Shown piece after piece: positions 34,612 to 42,324 of a stretch of DNA of 53,724 bases. The notes under the pieces are model-generated. The model was not told where the DNA came from, ran no database searches, and saw only the letters and a program-made list of their open reading frames with translations. Every line of letters starts with the position of its first letter. The stretch's first letter is position 1. The position numbers and the translations under genes were made by a program. The DNA comes from Bacteroidota bacterium (GTDB lineage Bacteria; Bacteroidota; Bacteroidia; Bacteroidales; VadinHA17), in the NCBI GenBank assembly GCA_016718875.1, contig JADKBL010000035.1:1-53724 (forward strand). Reading direction: 5' to 3'.

Positions 34612-37131
34612 ATGAGGCTTATCAAACAACAAATATCGATCCTGGTTTTACTTCTGATTTCTGCAATCATTCCGGTAATTGCACAGGATAAGCAGGAAAA
34701 ACAGGAAATTTATAATTACATGAACTACGATGATTATTTCATCGGGGGAGTGACAGTTACAGGGGTTAGGTTCCTTGATCCAAATGCACTGATAGGAATA
34801 TCAGGTTTAAGACTGGGGCAGGAAATTACAGTACCTGGTGATGAACTTAAACTGGCCGTGCAAAAGCTATGGCAGCAGGGTTTGTTTTCTGATGTAAGAA
34901 TCTCAATTACAAAGACTTCAATGGATACAATCTTTCTGGATATTTTCCTCCAGGAGAGACCCAGAATTTCTTCAGTAAAATATAACGGACTTAAAAAATC
35001 AGAGTCACAGGATCTGGTTGAAAAAATCAATCTCCCTGTAGGATCACAGGTTACTCCATACCTTCTTAATACTGCCCGCAAAATTATCGTTGACCATTTC
35101 GTTGAAAAGGGTTACCTGCATACTGAAGTAAATTATATTCAGAAGGACGATCCCGACCAGGCAAACAATGTAATGCTTACAGTTGATGTCAACAAGAAGG
35201 AAAAGGTTAAGATATCTGAAATTAAATTTATTGGCAATGAGTATTTTGAGACCTCCAAGCTTCTGAGGAAGATGAAAGGTACCAAAATCAAGAACATGAA
35301 TTTCTTCAGGGCTTCAAAGTTCATTGAGGATAAGTTTGAAGAGGACAAGCTGAAGCTTACAACTTTCTATAATGATAACGGATTCAAGGATTTTTCAATC
35401 GTTTCCGATTCCCTTTATCCAACTGTAGAAAACAGGGTAGGACTTGTTATAAAAGTTGATGAAGGTGACCAGTACTTCCTGAGGAATGTAAGCTGGGTTG
35501 GGAACAGTGTTTACCCTAAGGAATTCCTTGAAGCAAAATTTAATGTTAAAAAAGGAACAGTTTACAATCAGTCACTGATTGAAGACAGGCTTAACGGATC
35601 AGGTGGTGCACAGGATGCTGTAAGTTCAGTATATCAGGATTATGGATACCTATTTTCGCGTCTTACACCGGTTGAGGCAAAAATTGAGAACGATTCAGTT
35701 GATCTGGAGATAAGAATTTTTGAAGGAGACCAGGCATATCTTAACGACATTCTGATATCCGGTAATACCAGGACCAATGAACATGTTGCACGGCGTGAAC
35801 TTTATACACTTCCCGGTGATCTTTTCAGCAAGGAGAAAATTATCAGGTCTATACGTCAGCTTGGTGTAATCGGTCACTTTGATCCGGAGAAAATTAATCC
35901 TACACCTTTACCGGATATTGCCAACGGGACAGTTGATCTACTTTATAAGCTTGAAGAGCGGGCCAATGACCAGTTTGAGATTTCAGGCGGTTGGGGAGCA
36001 GGGATGCTCGTCGGAACTGTTGGAGTTCGCTTCAACAACTTCGCTATGCGCAACTTCTTTGACCTCAAGGAATGGAAACCTTACCCTTCAGGCGACGGGC
36101 AGTCACTTAGCCTCAGGATTCAGTCAAATGGTAAGGTATACCAGTCTTATACCATATCTTTTGTTGAACCATGGCTTGGCGGAAAGAAGCCAAATACTTT
36201 TTCAGTATCAGTTTACCGCTCTGTTATGACAAACGGACAGGGTAAAAATGAACAGGGACGTCAATCGATGATTATTGATGGTGCTACAGTGGGTCTGGGT
36301 AAACGTTTAACCTGGCCTGATGATTATTTCTCATTATACGGGGAACTAAGTTATCAGCGTTATTCCCTTAAGGATTACCAGGTTTACAGCTTTCTCTTTG
36401 ATAACGGGACTTCTAATATGCTGAGTCTGACCACACGTCTGACAAGGTTTTCGACAAGCCCTAACCTCATTTATCCAAGAAGCGGTTCTTCATTTTCTGT
36501 ATCTGTTCAGGCAACTCCTCCATGGTCTAAAATCAGTGGTAAGAGCATGGTTGATGTGACTGACCAGGTTAAATATAAATGGATTGAGTTTCATAAATGG
36601 TTATTTAAAGCCGATTACTATTTTCCCCTGTCCGGAAACGACAAGCTTGTACTTAATGCACGGGCAGCATTCGGATATCTCGGATTTTATAATTCTGATA
36701 TAGGACCATCACCTTTTGAATACTTCTATGTTGGAGGTGACGGAATGTCGGGATATAACTTCTACGGACGCGAGGTAGTATCACAGAGAGGTTATACAAA
36801 TGGTTCTCTTACTCCATACGATCCTGTAAAGGGAAAACCTTCAGGTAACGTTTATTCCAAGATCACATTCGAATTAAGATATCCGATTTCGCTGAATCCC
36901 CAGGCAACAATTTATGGACTTTCATTTATTGAAACCGGTAGAGCATGGTATTCACTGAAGGAATTCAATCCGTTCGGTATGTGCCGTGCAGCAGGATTTG
37001 GTCTGAGAGCCAACCTCCCGATGTTTGGTTTACTTGGTATTGACTGGGGTTATGGATTTGATCCTGTTCCTACAGGTCAGACAAATGCAAACGGATCACA
37101 GTTCCATTTTGTAATAGGTCAGCAATTCTAA
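34612..37131 (+). CDS. bamA: Outer-membrane assembly factor BamA
   Basis: The protein is 839 residues, about the usual length. A signal peptide ends at PVIAQD. POTRA domains run over residues about 45-445 (for example VTVTGVRFLDPNALIGISGL, VKYNGLKKSESQDL and ISEIKFIGNEYFETSKLL). The Omp85 barrel fills the rest, with the surface-loop motif GGDGMSGYNFYGREVV in the position of the usual VRGY motif and the end strand FHFVIGQQF. It inserts beta-barrel proteins into the outer membrane. It is 4 bp after uppS and is followed by two Skp-like chaperones. Confidence 0.94.
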   Translation: MRLIKQQISILVLLLISAIIPVIAQDKQEKQEIYNYMNYDDYFIGGVTVTGVRFLDPNALIGISGLRLGQEITVPGDELKLAVQKLWQQGLFSDVRISITKTSMDTIFLDIFLQERPRISSVKYNGLKKSESQDLVEKINLPVGSQVTPYLLNTARKIIVDHFVEKGYLHTEVNYIQKDDPDQANNVMLTVDVNKKEKVKISEIKFIGNEYFETSKLLRKMKGTKIKNMNFFRASKFIEDKFEEDKLKLTTFYNDNGFKDFSIVSDSLYPTVENRVGLVIKVDEGDQYFLRNVSWVGNSVYPKEFLEAKFNVKKGTVYNQSLIEDRLNGSGGAQDAVSSVYQDYGYLFSRLTPVEAKIENDSVDLEIRIFEGDQAYLNDILISGNTRTNEHVARRELYTLPGDLFSKEKIIRSIRQLGVIGHFDPEKINPTPLPDIANGTVDLLYKLEERANDQFEISGGWGAGMLVGTVGVRFNNFAMRNFFDLKEWKPYPSGDGQSLSLRIQSNGKVYQSYTISFVEPWLGGKKPNTFSVSVYRSVMTNGQGKNEQGRQSMIIDGATVGLGKRLTWPDDYFSLYGELSYQRYSLKDYQVYSFLFDNGTSNMLSLTTRLTRFSTSPNLIYPRSGSSFSVSVQATPPWSKISGKSMVDVTDQVKYKWIEFHKWLFKADYYFPLSGNDKLVLNARAAFGYLGFYNSDIGPSPFEYFYVGGDGMSGYNFYGREVVSQRGYTNGSLTPYDPVKGKPSGNVYSKITFELRYPISLNPQATIYGLSFIETGRAWYSLKEFNPFGMCRAAGFGLRANLPMFGLLGIDWGYGFDPVPTGQTNANGSQFHFVIGQQF

Positions 37132-37155
37132 TAAGGCAATTTAAATTTACATATC

Positions 37156-37671
37156 ATGAAAAAACTAGGTTTAATAATAGTATTATTTGTTCTGGCATCG
37201 GCAATGGCGATAGCCCAGAAATATGCTTTTGTTGATTCAGAGTATATCAGAAAAAACATACCTGCTTTCACAACTGCCCAGGAGCAGCTTGACAAACTTT
37301 CCAAACAATGGGAAAAAGAGATTTCGGATGGCTATACTGTTGTGGAACAGATGTATAAATCATATCAAAGCGAAGCTGTACTTCTTTCACAGGATATGAA
37401 ATCTAAGAGAGAAGAAGCAATTATCAATAAGGAGAAGGAGATGAAGGCTCTTCAGAATAAGTATTTCGGTATGGAAGGCGATCTTTTCAAGAAAAGGGAA
37501 GAACTTGTTAAGCCTATTCAGGATGAGATACTTAAAGCAATAAAGGAGATCGCTGTGGATGGCAGTTATGCGGTAATTTTTGATACTGCAGCCGGTGGCA
37601 ATATTCTCTTTGCAAACCCGAAATTTGATCTCAGTGATCAGGTTCTTGAAAAATTAGGTTATAAGAATTAA
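37156..37671 (+). CDS. OmpH/Skp-family periplasmic chaperone, first
   Basis: The protein is 171 residues with a signal peptide ending at MAIAQ. It has the short start strand KYAFVDSEYIRKNIPAF, two long charged helices (residues about 35-115) that form the gripping arms, and the return strand SYAVIFDTAAGGNILFANPK. Skp-type chaperones hold unfolded outer-membrane proteins for BamA, whose gene stands 24 bp upstream. It is paired with a paralogue downstream. Confidence 0.9.
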   Translation: MKKLGLIIVLFVLASAMAIAQKYAFVDSEYIRKNIPAFTTAQEQLDKLSKQWEKEISDGYTVVEQMYKSYQSEAVLLSQDMKSKREEAIINKEKEMKALQNKYFGMEGDLFKKREELVKPIQDEILKAIKEIAVDGSYAVIFDTAAGGNILFANPKFDLSDQVLEKLGYKN

Positions 37672-37712
37672 ATAATTACTTTTGCACAAAATGTTAAAAT
37701 AAAATTCATAAA

Positions 37713-38237
37713 ATGAAAAGATTAGCAGGTATAGCAGTTGTTTTGTTCCTTCTTGGTTTCATAGGTCAGGATATTAATGCGCAGACTTTAAAATTCGGTC
37801 ATATAAACAGTGATGAACTTGTTCAGGCTCTTCCGGAGTATGATTCCGCCACTGTAAAGATTGAAAAATTCCGTCAGGATCTCATCAATGCTCTTGAACT
37901 TATGCAGGTTGAAATGAACAACAAAAGTGAAGCATATAATAAGGAGGCCAAAAATTTAACTGACATTGTAAGGCAGACTAAGGAGCAGGAACTAATGGAC
38001 ATGAACAGACGTATTCAGGAATTCCAGACATCTGCTCAGCAGCAGCTCCAGGAGAAGCAGGCAGAACTTTTTCAGCCTATTATGGCGAAAATAGACAAGG
38101 CTATTAAAGATGTAGGAAAAGAAAACGGATTTGTTTATATATACTCAGTTGGACAGGGAAGTCCTCTCGTATATTACGATGAGACAAAAAGTACTAACAT
38201 TATGCCTCTGGCTAAAGCCAAGCTTGGTATAAAGTAA
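37713..38237 (+). CDS. OmpH/Skp-family periplasmic chaperone, second
   Basis: The protein is 174 residues with a signal peptide ending at DINAQ. LKFGHINSDELVQALPEYD is the strand preceding the coiled arms (IEKFRQDLINALELMQVEM and following), and FVYIYSVGQGSPLVYYDETK ends the body domain. It is the same fold as the preceding gene with limited identity, so the pair is an old duplication common in this phylum. A strong terminator follows. Confidence 0.9.
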   Translation: MKRLAGIAVVLFLLGFIGQDINAQTLKFGHINSDELVQALPEYDSATVKIEKFRQDLINALELMQVEMNNKSEAYNKEAKNLTDIVRQTKEQELMDMNRRIQEFQTSAQQQLQEKQAELFQPIMAKIDKAIKDVGKENGFVYIYSVGQGSPLVYYDETKSTNIMPLAKAKLGIK

Positions 38238-38257
38238 TTTGAGTATAAAAATATATT

Positions 38258-38284
38258 GGGGCTGAGTTATCGGCCCCTTTTTTA
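38258..38284 (+). terminator. Rho-independent terminator after skp genes
   Basis: GGGGCTGA pairs with TCGGCCCC (one wobble), with loop GTTA, followed by TTTTTTATT. It ends the operon that begins near 32406. Confidence 0.9.
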
Positions 38285-38295
38285 TTATACACCCC

Positions 38296-38330
38296 TGTAT
38301 TTGAAAGCCCCCCTGGGGGGGTGGGGGTAA
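38296..38330. repeat. C-run/G-run intergenic repeat, single arm
   Basis: GTATTTGAAAGCCCCCCTGG is followed by G runs and GTAA, ending at the possible first ATG of murI. The reverse complement matches 45344-45378, where TTTTACCCCCAAACCCCCC and GGGGCTTTCAAATCA occur, so the two belong to one family. Confidence 0.6.
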
Positions 38331-38342
38331 ATGCAAACACAG

Positions 38343-39146
38343 ATGAACAGACAACCAATTGGAATTTTCGATTCAGGAGTGGGCGGTCTTACTGTAGCTC
38401 ATGCGATCAAACAGATACTTCCTGGTGAAAGTATAATCTATTTTGGTGATACAGCCCATCTTCCATATGGAGATAAGTCAGAGGAAGCCATCAGGTCCTA
38501 TTCAAAGAGAATTACCGAATTTCTTCTGGAACATAAGGCAAAAGTTGTACTTATAGCATGTAATTCAGCATCAGCCTCTGCTTTCGAATATTTAAAGAAA
38601 GAATTCGAAAATAAAGTGATCCTGATAGATGTTATTGATCCTGTTGTAGATTATCTTAAAACCAGGAAAATAAGCAGGATAGGAGTAATAGGCACAAAGA
38701 GGACTATCAGTTCAGGTACTTATGAGAAGAAACTCAATGAGGCAATCCCTTCTACAACAGTAGTTTCACTCGCTACACCTCTCCTGGTGCCAATGATAGA
38801 GGAGGGTTTTATCTTTGATGACATAAGCAATGCAATAATCAGATCGTACCTGTCGAATGAAACACTGTCGGGAATCCAGGCGCTTATCCTTGGCTGCACA
38901 CATTACCCGATTATAAAGAACCAGATAAGCAAAATATTTAATTTCAATGTTGAGGTAGTTGATTCTGCCAGGATAGTTTCAATTATAGTAAGGGATATAC
39001 TTGATAAGAATAACCTTCTCAACGACTCCGGAATCGTAAATGATCAGTTTTTTGTATCTGACTATACTCCATATTTTGAAAAGATAGCAAAGATGTTTTT
39101 TGAGGGCGAAATAAACCTTCATAAATCCGACATCTGGAGCTCATAG
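38343..39146 (+). CDS. murI: Glutamate racemase
   Basis: The protein is 267 residues from MNRQPIG. An ATG at 38331, at the very edge of the repeat, would add four residues (MQTQ). It makes D-glutamate for peptidoglycan. Motifs are PIGIFDSGVGGLTV with the first acid, IACNSASASA with the first catalytic cysteine, and ILGCTHYP with the second. The terminator and the repeat upstream separate it from the skp genes, so its promoter must lie in or close to the repeat. Confidence 0.93.
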   Translation: MNRQPIGIFDSGVGGLTVAHAIKQILPGESIIYFGDTAHLPYGDKSEEAIRSYSKRITEFLLEHKAKVVLIACNSASASAFEYLKKEFENKVILIDVIDPVVDYLKTRKISRIGVIGTKRTISSGTYEKKLNEAIPSTTVVSLATPLLVPMIEEGFIFDDISNAIIRSYLSNETLSGIQALILGCTHYPIIKNQISKIFNFNVEVVDSARIVSIIVRDILDKNNLLNDSGIVNDQFFVSDYTPYFEKIAKMFFEGEINLHKSDIWSS

Positions 39147-39272
39147 TTAAAACATGATCATTATCATACGACAGATTCATTTTTTGTATGAATTTGCATA
39201 TATTAAATAGTTAGTTTTGTGAAGTATAAGAAGTTTTAGAATAAACTTATTCAGAAAAAATTTTCAGGCATC

Positions 39273-41117
39273 ATGGGTAGAAAAGCAGATGTTATCGAAA
39301 GAGAAGAAGTGGTCATCAGGTTCTCGGGTGACTCAGGAGATGGCATGCAGCTTACCGGAACACTGTTTTCCGATACTGCAGCATTATTTGGAAATGATGT
39401 TTCAACATTCCCCGATTATCCGGCTGAGATTCGTGCCCCTCAGGGCTCCGTCGGTGGTGTTTCAGGTTTTACCGTTCACCTAGGTCACTCGGAGGTTAAT
39501 ACTCCCGGTGATTTCTCAGATGTTCTGGTGGCAATGAATCCGGCCGCTATCAGAGCCAATGCGGCCTGGGTAAAGGAAGGTGGAACAATAATTTATGACC
39601 AGGATAATTTTAATGATAAGAATATTGAGAAGGCAGGATACAAAAGCGATCCTATAAAGGAAGAAAACCTTGAATCATATAACATAATCGCTGCTCCAAT
39701 TTCAGCTCTTGTAAAGGAGGCTCTGAAAGATTACGGGCTCGATCCAAAAACGGTTCTCAGAACAAAGAATATGTTCGCTCTCGGAATGGTTTACTGGTTG
39801 TTCGACCGCACTCTGAACTATACTGAAGCATTCTTTGATAAAAAATTCCATCATAAACCCAATATTGCACAAGCAAATAAAGTAGCCCTCCGGGCTGGTT
39901 ATTATTATGCAGAAACAATTGAAGCCCTGACACCCATTTATAAAATTCTTCCTGCCCCCATTGCAAAGGGCACATACAGAAATATAAACGGTAACCAGTC
40001 TACAGCGTGGGGAATTATCGCTGCTGCAGAAAAGGCAGGCCTTAAGGTATTTATTGGTTCATATCCGATTACTCCGGCAACAGGTATCCTCGAAGAACTT
40101 GCTGCACGTAAGGATCTGGGAGTTATCAGTTTTCAGGCTGAGGATGAAATTGCAGGAATCTGTACTGCTATCGGAGCAAGTTTTGCAGGAAAGTTGGCAG
40201 TTACTTCAACATCAGGTCCTGGTCTTGCGCTAAAATCGGAAGCTATTGGTCTGGCCGTAATGACAGAATTACCCCTTTTGATTGTTGATGTTCAGAGGGG
40301 CGGACCTTCAACAGGCTTACCAACTAAAACAGAACAGTCCGATCTTCTTCAGGCTCTCTATGGAAGAAACGGTGAATGTCCTGTTGTTGTTATCGCAGCA
40401 AGTACTCCGACTGACTGTTTCAATTTTGCATATGATGCTGCAAGGATTGCTCTTGAACATATGACTCCCGTCATTCTTCTGACCGACAGCTACCTCGCCA
40501 ATGGCACTGAACCATGGAGGATTCCTGCAATGAAGGAGCTTCGGGATATTAAACCCAGATATGCCAATCCTCAGGAGTTACCTTTTATACCTTACAAGCG
40601 TGATGAAGAGAAACTTGCCAGATCATGGGCAATTCCAGGTGTACCCGGACTTCAGCACAGGATTGGCGGCCTTGAGAAAAACACACTCGGAAATGTTTCA
40701 TATGTGCCTGAAAATCATGAAAAAATGGTTAGGATCAGGGCTGAAAAAGTTGCCCGTGTTGTTAATGAGATCCCTGATCTTGAAGTCCATGGAGCAAAGG
40801 AAGGAAAACTTCTCCTTGTCGGATGGGGAGGATCCTATGGATTTATCATTACTGCAGTTCGGGAACTTCTGGCCGAGGGCTATGATATAAGTTTTGTTAA
40901 TTTCAATTACATAAATCCTTTACCGGGTAATGTAAAGCAGGTATTCAGTAAATTTAAAAAGATTGTTGTTTGTGAGCTTAATATGGGACAGTTTGCGGAT
41001 TATCTGAGAATGAAGCACCAGGAATTCAGCTATGACCAGATCAACAAGATTCAGGGAATACCATTCACTATCAACGATATAAAAGAGAAATGTATTAAAA
41101 TGCTGGAGGAAAAGTAA
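39273..41117 (+). CDS. korA: 2-oxoglutarate/2-oxoacid:ferredoxin oxidoreductase, gamma-alpha subunit
   Basis: The protein is 614 residues. The gamma domain (about 1-200) opens with VVIRFSGDSGDGMQLTGTLF and has YPAEIRAPQGSVGGVSGF. The alpha part (from about 225) has GIIAAAEKAGLKVFIGSYPI, the core QAEDEIAGICTAIGASFAGK and TSTSGPGLALKSEAIGLAV, and VDVQRGGPSTGLPTKTEQSD. This gamma-alpha fusion is the usual KorA of anaerobic Bacteroidota. It is one base from korB. The complex oxidises 2-oxoglutarate to succinyl-CoA with ferredoxin, or runs reductively. Substrate preference over other 2-oxoacids is inferred from the family. Confidence 0.9.
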   Translation: MGRKADVIEREEVVIRFSGDSGDGMQLTGTLFSDTAALFGNDVSTFPDYPAEIRAPQGSVGGVSGFTVHLGHSEVNTPGDFSDVLVAMNPAAIRANAAWVKEGGTIIYDQDNFNDKNIEKAGYKSDPIKEENLESYNIIAAPISALVKEALKDYGLDPKTVLRTKNMFALGMVYWLFDRTLNYTEAFFDKKFHHKPNIAQANKVALRAGYYYAETIEALTPIYKILPAPIAKGTYRNINGNQSTAWGIIAAAEKAGLKVFIGSYPITPATGILEELAARKDLGVISFQAEDEIAGICTAIGASFAGKLAVTSTSGPGLALKSEAIGLAVMTELPLLIVDVQRGGPSTGLPTKTEQSDLLQALYGRNGECPVVVIAASTPTDCFNFAYDAARIALEHMTPVILLTDSYLANGTEPWRIPAMKELRDIKPRYANPQELPFIPYKRDEEKLARSWAIPGVPGLQHRIGGLEKNTLGNVSYVPENHEKMVRIRAEKVARVVNEIPDLEVHGAKEGKLLLVGWGGSYGFIITAVRELLAEGYDISFVNFNYINPLPGNVKQVFSKFKKIVVCELNMGQFADYLRMKHQEFSYDQINKIQGIPFTINDIKEKCIKMLEEK

Positions 41118-41118
41118 A

Positions 41119-42138
41119 ATGGAAGAAACAGCTGTAAAATATACCGCAAAAGATTTTAAAAGCGACCAGGAAGTAAGATGGTGTCCGGGTTGCGGCGATC
41201 ATGCAGTGCTCAGTTCTGTCCAGCGGGCTCTAGCTGAAATTGGAATTCCTAAAGAGAAGATCGCCTTTGTCTCCGGCATCGGTTGCTCATCCAGGTTCCC
41301 GTATTATATGGATACATATGGATTTCATGGTATTCATGGACGGGCATCTGCTATAGCATCAGGAGTAAAAACAGCAAATCCTGATCTGTCTGTGTGGCAG
41401 ATCACAGGCGACGGTGATGCTCTGGCAATCGGTGGTAATCATTTCATTCACGCTGTCAGGCGAAATGTCGATCTTAACATTCTCCTTTTTAACAATGAGA
41501 TATACGGTCTTACAAAGGGACAGTTCTCTCCAACCTCCTCAAAAGGTCTTGTAACAAAGACTTCACCTTTCGGAACAGTTGAAGAGCCGTTTTCAGTCGG
41601 TGAACTTGTAATAGGAGCCAAAGGGAAATTCTTTGCCCGTACTATAGATGCAAATATATCTCTCTCAACACAAATCTATACAGAAGCAGCGAGGCATAAG
41701 GGAACAAGCGTTGTTGAGATCCTGCAGAACTGCGTAATATTCAATGACGGGATACATGATGTTGTCACAGCCAAGGAGGTCAGGGACGACAGAACGATTA
41801 TCCTGAAGCATGGTCAACCAATGATTTTTGGTAAGAATAATGACAAGGGACTTATACTTGAAGGACTGAAACTCAGGGTGGTTAAGATCGGGGAGAACGG
41901 CATAACAGAAAAGGATCTCATTGTTCATGATGCAACAGAGCCAAATCCTGGTATACAATATATGCTGGCGAACATGAGATACCCGGAATATCCTGTAGCA
42001 CTTGGAATTATAAGGGCCGTTGAGGGACTTACATATGATTCTTCTGTTCACGGACAGATTGAAGAAGTTAAGAAAAGCGCCAGGATCAAATGTGTTGATG
42101 ATCTGCTTATGAGCGGGTCGACATGGAATGTTGATTAG
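41119..42138 (+). CDS. korB: 2-oxoglutarate/2-oxoacid:ferredoxin oxidoreductase, beta subunit
   Basis: The protein is 339 residues. The cysteines for the iron-sulphur cluster are in WCPGCGDH, SGIGCSS and LQNCVIFND. The thiamine-diphosphate site is QITGDGDALAIGGNHFIHA followed by FNNEIYGLTKGQFSPTS. No separate ferredoxin domain is present. The gene follows korA with a spacing of one base and ends at a long terminator hairpin. Confidence 0.92.
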   Translation: MEETAVKYTAKDFKSDQEVRWCPGCGDHAVLSSVQRALAEIGIPKEKIAFVSGIGCSSRFPYYMDTYGFHGIHGRASAIASGVKTANPDLSVWQITGDGDALAIGGNHFIHAVRRNVDLNILLFNNEIYGLTKGQFSPTSSKGLVTKTSPFGTVEEPFSVGELVIGAKGKFFARTIDANISLSTQIYTEAARHKGTSVVEILQNCVIFNDGIHDVVTAKEVRDDRTIILKHGQPMIFGKNNDKGLILEGLKLRVVKIGENGITEKDLIVHDATEPNPGIQYMLANMRYPEYPVALGIIRAVEGLTYDSSVHGQIEEVKKSARIKCVDDLLMSGSTWNVD

Positions 42139-42189
42139 TTAAGTATTTGTTTATCAGTAAACTTATTTAATAAAACTTATAATCAGTCA

Positions 42190-42234
42190 AACCGCAAAGA
42201 TCACTTTTGGAAGTGAACTTTGCGGTTATTTTTT
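42190..42234 (+). terminator. Strong rho-independent terminator after korAB
   Basis: AACCGCAAAG-A-TCACTT (42190-42206) pairs with AAGTGA-A-CTTTGCGGTT (42211-42227) through 16 base pairs and one A-A mismatch, with loop TTGG. ATTTTTT follows. The outer arm is the AAACCGCAAAG sequence of the intergenic repeat family. Confidence 0.92.
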
Positions 42235-42324
42235 GTACTTTTAGGATGAAATCCTTATCAGATTATTCTAATCTCTGAAGATTTGATAATATCTGATAAC
42301 AATAATTAATTAATCGGGCAGAAT

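Noticed and set aside
41665..42051. Minus-strand open frame of 128 codons
   Set aside because: It is a shadow of korB with no independent features.
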